NCBI GenBank assembly: GCA_934101225.1
Contig: CAKOQK010000008.1
Location: 1 to 52,765, forward strand
DNA length: 52,765 nt
Direction: 5' to 3'
DNA from: an uncultured Bacilli bacterium
GTDB lineage: Bacteria > Bacillota_I > Bacilli_A > RF39 > UBA660
In this document: piece after piece, positions 8,854 through 17,471 of the stretch
How positions within the stretch are numbered: position 1 is the first letter of the stretch
Layout of the letters: each line of letters opens with the position of its first letter
Program-made: the position numbers and the translations under genes
Notes under the pieces: model-generated
What the model was told of the DNA's origin: nothing
What the model saw: the letters and a program-made list of their open reading frames with translations, nothing else
The model's database searches: none

Positions 8854-9873
8854 GTGGGACTATTAAAATTTGCGTTAAGAGGAAATTATAAAAGATATTA
8901 TAACGATTTAAAAGAATTATCAAAGAAAAATCATAAAAGTGCATTTTTGATGTTTATAGATACAGCCATATCATGTGCTATATTTAAATCCGGTTTGCAA
9001 GACTATTTAAATTATAAATTTTATGATAAAAGCTTTAAAGAAAGAAGTACATATGCAACCATTGGCTATCAACATAAGTTTTATTTACTAGCTGCTAATT
9101 ATGAATATGCACCATTCTTTTCAAACAAAGTTAATTTTAATCATAACTTTAAAAAATTTGCAAAAAGAGAATGTCGTTCATATCAAGATGGTTTAGAAGA
9201 AATAACTAAATTTATTAAAGAACATAAAGAAATAGTTAGAAAACCAATATCTGGTTTAGGTGGAGCAAATGTTGAAAAAATAGAAACCAAAAATATTAAA
9301 GATATTAAAAAGTTCTATGAAAACTTAAATAAAGATAATTGCTTAATTGAAGAATTAATTATTCAAAATAAAAAATGGGAAGTACTAAACCCAGGAAGTA
9401 TCAATACCGTAAGAGTAGTAACTAAATGTGTTGATGGTAAATCCGATATCTTATTTGCAGCCGTTAGAATTGGTAGTGGTAATTCATTAGTAGATAACTT
9501 TCATAGTGGCGGAGTAGGAGTTAACGTGAATATCAAAAAAGGTATTTTAGAAGGAAAAGCCATTGATAAGAAAAATCGTGAATCAGATTATACACCTACA
9601 ACTAAAGTTAAAGTAGATGGATTTGTTATTCCCTATTGGAAAGAAATAATTAAAATGACTAAAGAAGCTGCTAAAGTTAACGATGATGTTAACGTTGTTG
9701 GATGGGATGTTGCAATAACTGAAAACGGTCCATTAATAATTGAAGGAAATCGAGGCCCCGGAATGGATTTAATTCAAGTTCTACTTAATAGAGGAGTTAA
9801 ACCTGATTTAGAAGCAGTTAAAAAAGAAATTTTATCATCAAAAAAATATCAAGAAAAAAGAAAGAAGAGATAA
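8854..9873 (+). CDS. sugar-transfer-associated ATP-grasp protein (ATPgrasp_ST type)
   Basis: A 339-residue ATP-grasp enzyme whose C-terminal part matches the ATPgrasp_ST pattern: SINTVRVVT, FHSGGVGVNV, then GWDVAITENGPLIIEGNRGPG, in which the Glu and Asn of IEGN would hold the metal-ATP. Members usually occur in cell-surface polysaccharide loci and are thought to ligate an amino or carboxylic acid to a sugar or lipid carrier; the reaction is not settled. Here there is no polysaccharide cluster; ychF follows after one base. GTG start with AGGTGA seven bases upstream. Confidence 0.85.
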   Translation: MGLLKFALRGNYKRYYNDLKELSKKNHKSAFLMFIDTAISCAIFKSGLQDYLNYKFYDKSFKERSTYATIGYQHKFYLLAANYEYAPFFSNKVNFNHNFKKFAKRECRSYQDGLEEITKFIKEHKEIVRKPISGLGGANVEKIETKNIKDIKKFYENLNKDNCLIEELIIQNKKWEVLNPGSINTVRVVTKCVDGKSDILFAAVRIGSGNSLVDNFHSGGVGVNVNIKKGILEGKAIDKKNRESDYTPTTKVKVDGFVIPYWKEIIKMTKEAAKVNDDVNVVGWDVAITENGPLIIEGNRGPGMDLIQVLLNRGVKPDLEAVKKEILSSKKYQEKRKKR

Positions 9874-9874
9874 T

Positions 9875-10972
9875 ATGTTAAAAGCAGGAATCGTCGGATT
9901 ACCTAACGTAGGAAAAAGTACATTATTTAACGCTATAACTAAAAAGAATATTTTAGCAGCTAATTATCCATTTGCAACTATTGATCCTAACGTTGGTGTA
10001 GTAACAGTACCCGATTATCGTTTAGAATTTTTAGAAAATATGTATATGCCCGAAAGAACAGTACCAACAACTTATGAATTTACCGATATAGCAGGACTAG
10101 TTAAAGGTGCATCAAAAGGAGAAGGATTAGGTAATAAATTCTTATCTCATATTAGAGAAGTAGATGCTATTGTTGAAGTGGTAAGATGCTTTGAGAATTC
10201 AGATATAATTCATGTTGAAGGCGGAGTAGATCCTATTAGAGATATCGAAATAATTAATGTTGAATTAATAATGTCAGATTTAGAAATAATTCAAAATAGA
10301 ATTGGTAAAATTGCCAAAAAATGTGAATCAAGTAAAGATAAAAAAGATTTATTTGAATTAGAAACCCTAAGAAAATGTGAAGAAGCCCTACTTCAAAATA
10401 AATCACTTAGAACAATAGATTTAAATGAAGATGAATTATTATTATTAAAATCATTTTGCCTAATCACATTAAAACCAATAATTTATATGGCTAATGTAAG
10501 TGAAGATGATGCCATCATCGGTCATAACGTGTACACAGATAAAGTTAGAGAATATGCATCTAACGAAAACTCATCAGTAATTGTAGTAAGTGCTAAAATG
10601 GAATCAGAACTAGCCGAAATGAACGATGATGATAAGAAAGCATTTTTAGAAGAAATAGGAATCTCTAATAGTGGTTTAGATAAATTAATTTATGCTACCT
10701 ATGATTTACTAGGACTTCAAACATTTTTTACATCTGGAAAAGACGAATGTCGTGCCTGGACATTTAGAAAAGGAATGAAAGCTCCGGAATGTGCCGGAAT
10801 TATTCACTCTGATTTCCAAAGAGGATTTATCAAAGCTGAAGTAATGTCATTTGAAGATTTAAAAGAATATGGTAGTGAATTAAAAGTTAAAGAAGCAGGC
10901 AAAATGCGTCTAGAAGGAAAAGACTATCTTATGCAAGATGGCGATATTGTTTACTTTAGATTTAACGTATAG
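9875..10972 (+). CDS. ychF: YchF/OLA1-type ATPase
   Basis: Universally conserved P-loop protein that prefers ATP to GTP and associates with ribosomes. P-loop GLPNVGKST at residues 8-16, switch II FTDIAGLVKGASKGEGLGNKF, the changed G4 motif NVSED in place of NKxD (the basis of ATP preference), a coiled-coil insert, and a C-terminal TGS domain (AWTFRKGMKAPECAGIIHSDF…). The length of 365 is standard. It begins one base after the ATP-grasp stop, so the two genes are co-translated. Confidence 0.97.
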   Translation: MLKAGIVGLPNVGKSTLFNAITKKNILAANYPFATIDPNVGVVTVPDYRLEFLENMYMPERTVPTTYEFTDIAGLVKGASKGEGLGNKFLSHIREVDAIVEVVRCFENSDIIHVEGGVDPIRDIEIINVELIMSDLEIIQNRIGKIAKKCESSKDKKDLFELETLRKCEEALLQNKSLRTIDLNEDELLLLKSFCLITLKPIIYMANVSEDDAIIGHNVYTDKVREYASNENSSVIVVSAKMESELAEMNDDDKKAFLEEIGISNSGLDKLIYATYDLLGLQTFFTSGKDECRAWTFRKGMKAPECAGIIHSDFQRGFIKAEVMSFEDLKEYGSELKVKEAGKMRLEGKDYLMQDGDIVYFRFNV

Positions 10973-11013
10973 TTTAAATAAGAAGTTAAAACGTATTTAG
11001 GAGGCACAACAAA

Positions 11014-11169
11014 ATGAAAATAAAACGTGCTTATTACTTAAATAAACTTATTGAAGCTAAAGAAGAAGGTCTTATCAAAATTGTAACTGGAATTCGTAGA
11101 TGTGGTAAATCATATTTATTAAATGCACTATTTTACCATTATCTTTTACAAAATAATAAAATTATTTAA
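11014..11169 (+). pseudogene. 51-residue stump of an AAA_14 (DUF4143-type) ATPase
   Basis: ATG with a good ribosome site (TTTAGGAGG) opens a frame that begins like the AAA_14 family: KIKRAYYLNKLIEAKEEG, then KIVTGIRRCGKSYLL, a full Walker A. It stops at TAA after 51 codons, and no continuation in any frame is seen before the rpsF leader. Family members run to about 400 residues. The rest of the gene appears to be deleted. Confidence 0.8.
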
Positions 11170-11220
11170 AAAAGGCTAAAAACAGACTAGAATATTAAAG
11201 AAAAATATGCTAATATACTG

Positions 11221-11280
11221 CTTGAGCGAAAGCTCCTTGCTTATATTTAAATATAAGCCGAAAAGACCAGAAGGAGGATA
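11221..11280 (+). promoter_or_regulatory. candidate S6:S18 leader of the rpsF operon
   Basis: Two helices precede rpsF: GAGC/GCTC closed by a GAAA tetraloop (11224-11235) and a 20-base perfect palindrome GCTTATATTT/AAATATAAGC (11239-11258), followed at once by CCGAAAAG and then the AGGAGG ribosome site. In many bacteria the S6-S18 complex represses its own operon by binding an rpsF leader that carries a conserved CCG next to a helix. Position and the CCG fit; I cannot verify the full consensus. Confidence 0.5.
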
Positions 11281-11284
11281 GAAA

Positions 11285-11575
11285 ATGAAAAATTATGAAG
11301 TAATGTTTATTGTTAAAACTACTTTAGAAGAAGCTGCTGTTAAAAATGTAGTTGAAAGTTTAAAATCAACTGTAACTGATTTAAATGGTAAAATTACTAA
11401 CGTTAAAGAAATGGGACAAAGAACTTTAGCTTATCCTATTAATAAAGAAGTTAATGGATTTTACTATGTATTAACAGTTGAAGCATCTAATGAAGCAATA
11501 GCTGAACTTGATCGTAAGGCTAGATTAAATGAAAACATCATTAGACATCAAATTATTAAATTAGATGAGGAGTAG
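11285..11575 (+). CDS. rpsF: ribosomal protein bS6
   Basis: 96-residue small-subunit protein that pairs with bS18 on the platform of the 30S subunit. Typical start (KNYEVMFIVKT) and the GKITNVKEMGQRTLAYPINK stretch. First gene of the conserved rpsF-ssb-rpsR operon; three bases separate its stop from ssb. Confidence 0.98.
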   Translation: MKNYEVMFIVKTTLEEAAVKNVVESLKSTVTDLNGKITNVKEMGQRTLAYPINKEVNGFYYVLTVEASNEAIAELDRKARLNENIIRHQIIKLDEE

Positions 11576-11578
11576 TTA

Positions 11579-12046
11579 ATGAATAATGTCGTATTAGTAG
11601 GTAGACTTGCTAGAGATCCTGAACTTAGAACAGTAAATACAATGAATGGAACAAACACAACTTGTTCATTCACTATTGCTGTATCTCGTCAATTTTCAAA
11701 TCAAAATGGCGAAAGAGATGCAGATTTTATTAATTGTGTAATTTGGGGAAAACAAGCAGAAAACCTATGCAAATATTGTACTAAAGGATCACAAATCGGA
11801 GTACAAGGAAGAATTCAAACAAGAAATTATCAAAATAATGAAGGTAAAACAGTATATGTAACTGAAGTAAATGCTAGCAATATTACTTTCTTAAGTAGTA
11901 AAGGAAGCACAAATAATGCACCTGTTATGCCTGCTGTAAATCAAACTGGAGATATTAATCACGTAGAAACTAATGATTTTAATGAAGATCCATTTAAAGA
12001 TTTCGGTTCAGAAGTAGTTCTAAGTGATGACGATCTACCATTTTAG
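11579..12046 (+). CDS. ssb: single-stranded DNA-binding protein
   Basis: 155 residues: an OB fold (MNNVVLVGRLARDPELR… to about residue 108), a flexible Asn/Pro linker, and the acidic partner-binding tail DDDLPF that recruits repair and replication proteins. It sits between rpsF and rpsR as in most Bacillota. Confidence 0.98.
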   Translation: MNNVVLVGRLARDPELRTVNTMNGTNTTCSFTIAVSRQFSNQNGERDADFINCVIWGKQAENLCKYCTKGSQIGVQGRIQTRNYQNNEGKTVYVTEVNASNITFLSSKGSTNNAPVMPAVNQTGDINHVETNDFNEDPFKDFGSEVVLSDDDLPF

Positions 12047-12060
12047 AAAGGAAATTAAAA

Positions 12061-12276
12061 ATGGCTGAATTTTATCGTAAGAAAAAGAAAATTTGTCAAA
12101 TGTGTGCTGGAAAAAGCGTAGATTATAAAGACGTAAATATTATTACTAAATATATCAATGAAAAAGGAAAAATACTTCCAAGAAGAATGACTGGAGCATG
12201 TGCTAAACATCAAAGATATATTGCTAAACAAGTTAAAAGAGCAAGATTTATGGCTTTAATCCCATTTGTAAAATAA
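12061..12276 (+). CDS. rpsR: ribosomal protein bS18
   Basis: 71 residues, ending ARFMALIPFVK. The Cys residues of C-QMCAGK are kept, as in the C+ form that can bind zinc. Last gene of the rpsF operon, followed by a terminator. Confidence 0.97.
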   Translation: MAEFYRKKKKICQMCAGKSVDYKDVNIITKYINEKGKILPRRMTGACAKHQRYIAKQVKRARFMALIPFVK

Positions 12277-12289
12277 ATTGTAATTAAAG

Positions 12290-12320
12290 ATATCACTATT
12301 AAAATATAGTGGTATTTTTT
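12290..12320 (+). terminator. terminator of the rpsF-ssb-rpsR operon
   Basis: Ten-base stem ATATCACTAT/ATAGTGGTAT (one G-U), T6 tail. Confidence 0.85.
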
Positions 12321-12345
12321 GTATTAAAATAAAAGTTAAAACCAG

Positions 12346-12415
12346 TAAAAAATTACACCATAGCGTAATAAATTGCCAAATTTACCAAAAAATTACGCTA
12401 CAGAGTAATTTTTAA
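12346..12415. repeat. inverted pair of 18-bp imperfect hairpin units
   Basis: ATTACACCATAGCGTAAT (12352-12369) and ATTACGCTACAGAGTAAT (12392-12409) are inverted copies of one another (14 of 18 positions) and each is itself an inverted repeat ATTAC…GTAAT. They are flanked by A6 on the left and T5 on the right, so the whole can fold as one long hairpin. It lies between the rpsR terminator and the rplI promoter region; no gene is present there. Confidence 0.55.
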
Positions 12416-12496
12416 ACTTTATTCCAAAATTGTTAGTGGTATCTTTTTTTAAATTTATTTGTTATACTATTAGGGAATTAGACAGGAGTGGTTTGC

Positions 12497-12940
12497 ATGA
12501 AAGTTATATTATTAAAAGATGTAAAAAAACAAGGAAAGAAAGACGATATATTAGACGTAAGCGATGGATATGCTGAAAACTTTCTTATTAAAAATGGACT
12601 TGCTGTAAAATATACTGATGGTTCTAAAAAAAGATTACAAAATGAATTAGAAACAAGAGCGTTAGAAGAAGACTTACTAGTTAAGAAATGTGAAAGTGAT
12701 AAAGAAAAAATTGAAAAATTAACATTAACATTTAAAGTTAAAGTAGGTCAAAATGGTAAAATATTTGGTACTATTTCTTCTAAACAAATAGCTGAAGAAT
12801 TAAATAAAAAAGGATTTAATATTGATAAAAAAATTATTGAACTAGATCATCAAATAGATACCTTAGGAATTCATAAAGTTTCTATCAAATTACACAAAAA
12901 AGTAGTTGCTAGTTTAACTATATCCGTAAAAGAGGTGTAA
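12497..12940 (+). CDS. rplI: ribosomal protein bL9
   Basis: 147 residues: N-terminal globular domain (MKVILLKDVKKQGKKDDILDV), long connecting helix, C-terminal domain (KVGQNGKIFGTISSKQIAEEL). ATG 12497 is chosen over GTG 12488 because AGGAG (12484-12488) is eight bases from the ATG and overlaps the GTG, and because bL9 begins MKV. dnaB follows after four bases, the standard pairing. Confidence 0.97.
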   Translation: MKVILLKDVKKQGKKDDILDVSDGYAENFLIKNGLAVKYTDGSKKRLQNELETRALEEDLLVKKCESDKEKIEKLTLTFKVKVGQNGKIFGTISSKQIAEELNKKGFNIDKKIIELDHQIDTLGIHKVSIKLHKKVVASLTISVKEV

Positions 12941-12944
12941 TTTA

Positions 12945-14291
12945 GTGGCCGAAAGAAAAATGCCTCAAAATCTTGAGGCTGAGATGATGGCTTTAGGATG
13001 CGCATTTTTAACAAGGTATGCTTGTGATAAAATATGTGAAGAATTAGAAAGTGATATGTTTGTTAGTGAAGCAAATAGACGCATATTTGATGCTATCTAT
13101 ACTTTGCATCAAAATAAAATTCCTTTAGATTCATCAACAATTAAAAATGAAATTGAAAAACATATATCAATTAACGCTATTGGTGGAATTGAATATCTAA
13201 GTGAAGTAATTGATTCAGTTATATCTTCTGCTAATATTGATTACTATATTGATATTATTAAAGATAAAGCCTTAAGAAGAAAATTAATTGATGTAACTAA
13301 CAAAATAAATAGTGATGCTTATAATGAAGAAGAAGAAACTAATTATTTAATAGATGATGCTGAAAAGAAAATATTTTCAGTTACCAAAGCACGTAAAGCC
13401 GGCGAATTTAAATCAATTGCTTCCGTAATGAAAAGTGCTCAAGAACAAATTGAAAAACTTGCCAAGAATCAAAATGAAATTACTGGTCTAGCAACTGGGT
13501 TCTATGATTTAGACAAACTAACCAGTGGTTTACACGAAAACGAACTTATTATAGTTGCGGCTCGTCCTGCTATGGGTAAAACCGCGTTTGCTTTAAACCT
13601 TGCTGTTAATGCCGCATCAAAAAGTGATAAAGCAGTTGCTTTATTTAACTTAGAAATGTCCGCTGAACAACTTGCTATGCGTATGATAGCAGCAGCTGGT
13701 GGAATCGAAATGAATAAAGTAAGAACCGGACGTTTAGAACATAACGATTGGAAAAAAGTCAATGAGGCCATGAGTGAACTTAGTGAAACAAATCTTTATA
13801 TTGAAGATAATGCTGGTATGACAATTTCCGAAATAAGAGCTAAATGTCGTCGACTAGCAACAAGCGATAAAGGTTTAGGACTAATTGTAATCGATTATTT
13901 ACAGTTAATTTCCGGATCAAGCAAAAATGAAGGAAACCGTGTTCAAGAAGTATCTGAAATATCACGTTCCTTAAAAACAATGGCTATGGAATTAAAAGTT
14001 CCCGTTGTTGCTCTTGCCCAGTTATCTCGTAGTGTTGAACTTCGTGAAAATAAAAGACCAATTATGTCTGACTTAAGAGAATCAGGATCAATCGAGCAAG
14101 ATGCTGATATCGTAATGTTCTTGTACCGTGATGATTATTATAATAAAGCCGCAGCTGAACAAACTGATACCTCAATAACCGAATTAATAATCGGAAAACA
14201 TCGTAACGGTGGCACTGGAACAATCGAATTATTATTTGAAAGAAGCATGAGTAATTTTAGAAATTACATAAAGAAAAATGAAGAAAATTAA
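12945..14291 (+). CDS. dnaB: replicative DNA helicase DnaB
   Basis: Hexameric 5'-3' helicase of the replication fork (the gene named dnaC in Bacillus subtilis). N-terminal helical primase-binding domain (about 1-100), linker, RecA-like motor with Walker A ARPAMGKTA, Walker B LGLIVIDYLQLI, and the SDLRESGSIEQDADIVMFL block. GTG start, AGAGGTG upstream. 448 residues, full length, no intein. Confidence 0.98.
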   Translation: MAERKMPQNLEAEMMALGCAFLTRYACDKICEELESDMFVSEANRRIFDAIYTLHQNKIPLDSSTIKNEIEKHISINAIGGIEYLSEVIDSVISSANIDYYIDIIKDKALRRKLIDVTNKINSDAYNEEEETNYLIDDAEKKIFSVTKARKAGEFKSIASVMKSAQEQIEKLAKNQNEITGLATGFYDLDKLTSGLHENELIIVAARPAMGKTAFALNLAVNAASKSDKAVALFNLEMSAEQLAMRMIAAAGGIEMNKVRTGRLEHNDWKKVNEAMSELSETNLYIEDNAGMTISEIRAKCRRLATSDKGLGLIVIDYLQLISGSSKNEGNRVQEVSEISRSLKTMAMELKVPVVALAQLSRSVELRENKRPIMSDLRESGSIEQDADIVMFLYRDDYYNKAAAEQTDTSITELIIGKHRNGGTGTIELLFERSMSNFRNYIKKNEEN

Positions 14292-14308
14292 AAAAGTGAA
14301 GTGATTAA

Positions 14309-15811
14309 ATGAAAAAGAAAGAAATTTTAATTTCAATATTATTAACTGTATTAATATCTGCAATAATGTTTTTATTACTGCCAACAACTAAAAAAAATGC
14401 TGTCCCTAAAGACGTTTATGAAGTATTTGTTGAAGGAAAAAGCATTGGATATTTATCTAATGAAGATGAGTTCCTAGAATTAGTAGATGAAAAACAACAA
14501 GAAATAAAAAACAATTATGGTGTAGACAAAGTATATCCTCCTGGTGGACTTGAGATCGAAAAAGTAACTACTTATAATGATAATATTAAAAGTTCTGAGC
14601 AAATATATAGTACAATCGAACATGATAGTCCCTTTACCATTGAAGGATACGTAGTTACTATTAAATATAAAGATGAAACTAAAGAACCTTTATATATTTA
14701 TACTTTAAAAAAAGAATATTTTGAAGATGCATTCTATAATATGGTTTCAGCGTTTGTTGGTAAAGATAAATTAAATAATTATAAAAATAATACTCAAGAA
14801 GAAATAACAGATGAAGGAACTAAAATAACATCTGTTTACTGGGAAGATGAAATAACTATAAAGAAAACCTTAATAAGCACTGATAAGAAAATCTTCACTA
14901 ACACGGATGATTTAAGTAAATATCTTTTATTTGGAACAACTGAAAAACAAAAAACATATACAGTAAAAGAAAATGATTCAATAGATAACATCATTGATAA
15001 TAATAATCTAAGTATTGAGGAATTCTTAATTGCTAATCCAACAATAACAAGTAAAAATACTTTACTTAAGAAAAACCAAGAGGTATCTATTGGCTTAATT
15101 TCTCCCTTACTAGAAATTATTCATGAAGTAGAAGTAGTTGAAAATATAACTAATAAAGCAGTAACTGAATATCAAGAAGATAAAGATATGTATGTTGGAC
15201 AAACTAAAGTGATCCAAGAAGGAGTAAATGGTATTTCTAAAGTAACTGAATCAATTCAATATAAAAATGGTGAAATTGAAAAACTAGTTATTACCAAATC
15301 TGAAGAAATAAAACCAACAGTTAACAAAATAGTAGCTAAAGGAACAAAATATTATTCTAATCCAGGAATTAATTATGGATATGTTAACACCGGAAACGAT
15401 GAATGGCGTTGGCCAACTCTATCTCCATATGTTATTACTAGCCCATTTGCATGGCGTTGGGGAAGACATCACAACGGAATAGATATTTCTGGAACTGGTT
15501 TTGGCTCACCAATTTATGCAGCAACTGAAGGAACAGTAATTGCGATTAATACATCATGCCCAAATCAAGGATTTTTAGGCTCAATGTGCGGTAATTCTTG
15601 GGGAAATTATGTAAGAGTATCATACGGCGATTTTGAACTTATTTATGCCCATATGAAAAGTGATATTAATGTATCTCTTGGTCAAAAAATATCACGTTCA
15701 CAACATATAGGAAACATGGGTAACTCAGGTTCATCAACTGGAACTCACTTACATTTTTCAATCTTAAAAAATGGATCATACATTAATCCATGTGCGGTGT
15801 ACTCATGTTAG
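14309..15811 (+). CDS. membrane-anchored M23 endopeptidase with LysM and G5 domains
   Basis: Cell-wall hydrolase acting outside the membrane. N-terminal anchor (residues 5-25), an uncharacterised extracellular domain, LysM (about 213-262, KTYTVKENDSIDNII), G5 (about 268-345, GQTKVIQEGVNGISKV) and a C-terminal lysostaphin-like M23 domain (about 385-495). Zinc ligands are in place: HHNGIDIS and the HLH of THLHFS. The same layout occurs in spore and growth endopeptidases of Bacillota. The 3' end overlaps walJ by seven bases. Confidence 0.93.
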   Translation: MKKKEILISILLTVLISAIMFLLLPTTKKNAVPKDVYEVFVEGKSIGYLSNEDEFLELVDEKQQEIKNNYGVDKVYPPGGLEIEKVTTYNDNIKSSEQIYSTIEHDSPFTIEGYVVTIKYKDETKEPLYIYTLKKEYFEDAFYNMVSAFVGKDKLNNYKNNTQEEITDEGTKITSVYWEDEITIKKTLISTDKKIFTNTDDLSKYLLFGTTEKQKTYTVKENDSIDNIIDNNNLSIEEFLIANPTITSKNTLLKKNQEVSIGLISPLLEIIHEVEVVENITNKAVTEYQEDKDMYVGQTKVIQEGVNGISKVTESIQYKNGEIEKLVITKSEEIKPTVNKIVAKGTKYYSNPGINYGYVNTGNDEWRWPTLSPYVITSPFAWRWGRHHNGIDISGTGFGSPIYAATEGTVIAINTSCPNQGFLGSMCGNSWGNYVRVSYGDFELIYAHMKSDINVSLGQKISRSQHIGNMGNSGSSTGTHLHFSILKNGSYINPCAVYSC

Positions 15812-16569
15812 TAAGTGTATTAGCAAGCGGTTCAAAAGGTAATTCAACTTATATAAAAACAAAAAAACACGAAATCTTAATTGATGCCGGCTGTACAATG
15901 ACATATTTAAATGAAAAACTAATTGAAAATAATACCAATTTAGATAATATCGATTATATTTTTATCACTCACACTCATTCAGATCATGTAAGCTCTATAA
16001 AAAATATAATTAAAAAATATAGTCCAACTTTAATATTAACTATACCTATGTTAGAAGATTTACCATATTTAAAAACATATGAAAATATTATTCTTTTAGA
16101 AGATGATATGATAATTGATAATCTTTTAATTGAGAATATTAAAACAAGTCATGATACATCAGATTCTCGTGGATATATAATAAACGAGGGAGATAATAGT
16201 GTTGTCCAAATAACAGACACAGGTTACCTTAACCAAAAATATTTTAATAAATTAAAAAATAAAACAGTTTATATTTTCGAAAGTAATCACAACGCTGATA
16301 TGTTACTTAATGGTAGATATCCTGGATGGTTAAAAAGAAGAGTAGCTAGCGATAAAGGTCACCTTTCTAACGAATCATCCGCTTTCTACCTTAGTAAGAT
16401 AATTGGTAGTAATACTAAAGAAATTATATTAGCCCACCTTAGCGAAGAAAATAACACTCCAGCAATAGCGCTTGAAACACTTCAAAATGAATTTAAAGAT
16501 CATGAAATTGAATTTAACAACATTATTATTGCTAAACAAAATGAAATATCAGGAAATATCGAAGTATGA
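15805..16569 (+). CDS. walJ: metallo-beta-lactamase-fold exonuclease WalJ/YycJ
   Basis: MBL-fold protein of the YycJ family, which in Bacillus sits with the WalKR cell-wall regulon. ATG 15805 gives MLVSVLASGSKGNSTY, the family start; it overlaps the preceding stop (ATGTTAG), so initiation is probably by coupling. Metal motif THTHSDH at residues 55-61 and later conserved His positions. No walK or walR is near; it is followed by rlmH, the usual partner in Bacillus. Confidence 0.93.
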   Translation: MLVSVLASGSKGNSTYIKTKKHEILIDAGCTMTYLNEKLIENNTNLDNIDYIFITHTHSDHVSSIKNIIKKYSPTLILTIPMLEDLPYLKTYENIILLEDDMIIDNLLIENIKTSHDTSDSRGYIINEGDNSVVQITDTGYLNQKYFNKLKNKTVYIFESNHNADMLLNGRYPGWLKRRVASDKGHLSNESSAFYLSKIIGSNTKEIILAHLSEENNTPAIALETLQNEFKDHEIEFNNIIIAKQNEISGNIEV

Positions 16570-17000
16570 TAAGAATAATATGTATTGGAAAAATTAAAGA
16601 AAAATATCTTCTTGATTTAATAAATGATTATTTAACTAGAATAAATAAATATCATAAATTAGAAATAGTTGAATTAATTGATTCAAATAAAAAAGAAGAA
16701 GGAGATAGAATTTTAACAAAACTAAAAGATAAATCATTTAAAGTTGCTTTAACAATAGATGGTAAAAAATATACATCACCAGAATTCTCAAAATTTATAG
16801 ATAAATCACTAATGAACTATGGTAACATTGATTTTATTATAGGTGGATCGGATGGTCTAGCAGATAAAGTTTTAGAAAAAGTAGATTACAAAATATCATT
16901 TAGTGATTTAACATTTCCTCATGGTTTATTTAGAGGAATTCTTTTAGAACAAATCTATCGTTCATTTAAAATAATTAATAATGAAACATATCACAAATAA
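16566..17000 (+). CDS. rlmH: 23S rRNA pseudouridine-1915 N3-methyltransferase
   Basis: SPOUT-knot enzyme that methylates the pseudouridine at 23S position 1915 in helix 69. 144 residues, with the SAM-pocket motif IIGGSDGL and the canonical C-terminus IIN-NE-TYHK. Overlaps walJ by ATGA. Confidence 0.97.
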   Translation: MIRIICIGKIKEKYLLDLINDYLTRINKYHKLEIVELIDSNKKEEGDRILTKLKDKSFKVALTIDGKKYTSPEFSKFIDKSLMNYGNIDFIIGGSDGLADKVLEKVDYKISFSDLTFPHGLFRGILLEQIYRSFKIINNETYHK

Positions 17001-17012
17001 AAAGGAGTTAAA

Positions 17013-17438
17013 ATGGAAGATTTAATATATGTTGTATCAACTATATTTATTAAAGACGGTAAAGTATTAGTAAGCATGTCACAAAGAAGTGCTAAAAAAG
17101 GAAAATACACCTTAGTTGGTGGTGGAGTAGAAAAAGGCGAAACTTTTAAAGAAGCAGCCGTTAGAGAATGCATTGAAGAAATAGCAAATGGATTTACCAT
17201 TGAAGAAAAAGATTTAAAAGAAATTCTTTGCTTTAGAGAACCTGCCTTATCAGATCCAAGCCTAACTATTGAAATGCATATGATGCTATCATCTAAAGAA
17301 GTAGATGTAGAATTATTACCTAATGAAGAAATTATGGATTATAAATGGCATGGCTTAAATGATGATGAAAGTGATTTATCAACTGCAATTACTGATCATT
17401 TTATCCCATATGCTAAAGAAAACAATTTATTATATTAA
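17013..17438 (+). CDS. NUDIX hydrolase
   Basis: 141-residue hydrolase of nucleoside-diphosphate-linked compounds. The Nudix box is complete: GGGVEKGETFKEAAVRECIEEI (Gx5Ex7REUxEExGU with Ala-Asn in place of the last Gly). Substrate cannot be read from sequence. Ribosome site AAGGAG; follows rlmH by 12 bases and ends at a terminator shared with the opposing gene. Confidence 0.9.
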   Translation: MEDLIYVVSTIFIKDGKVLVSMSQRSAKKGKYTLVGGGVEKGETFKEAAVRECIEEIANGFTIEEKDLKEILCFREPALSDPSLTIEMHMMLSSKEVDVELLPNEEIMDYKWHGLNDDESDLSTAITDHFIPYAKENNLLY

Positions 17439-17468
17439 AAAATGAAGACTTACTTAATCTTCATTTTT
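17438..17468. terminator. bidirectional terminator between convergent genes
   Basis: Eleven-base perfect stem AAAAATGAAGA/TCTTCATTTTT, which gives a T run on both strands and serves the NUDIX and LemA-like genes. Confidence 0.9.
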
Positions 17469-17471
17469 ATT

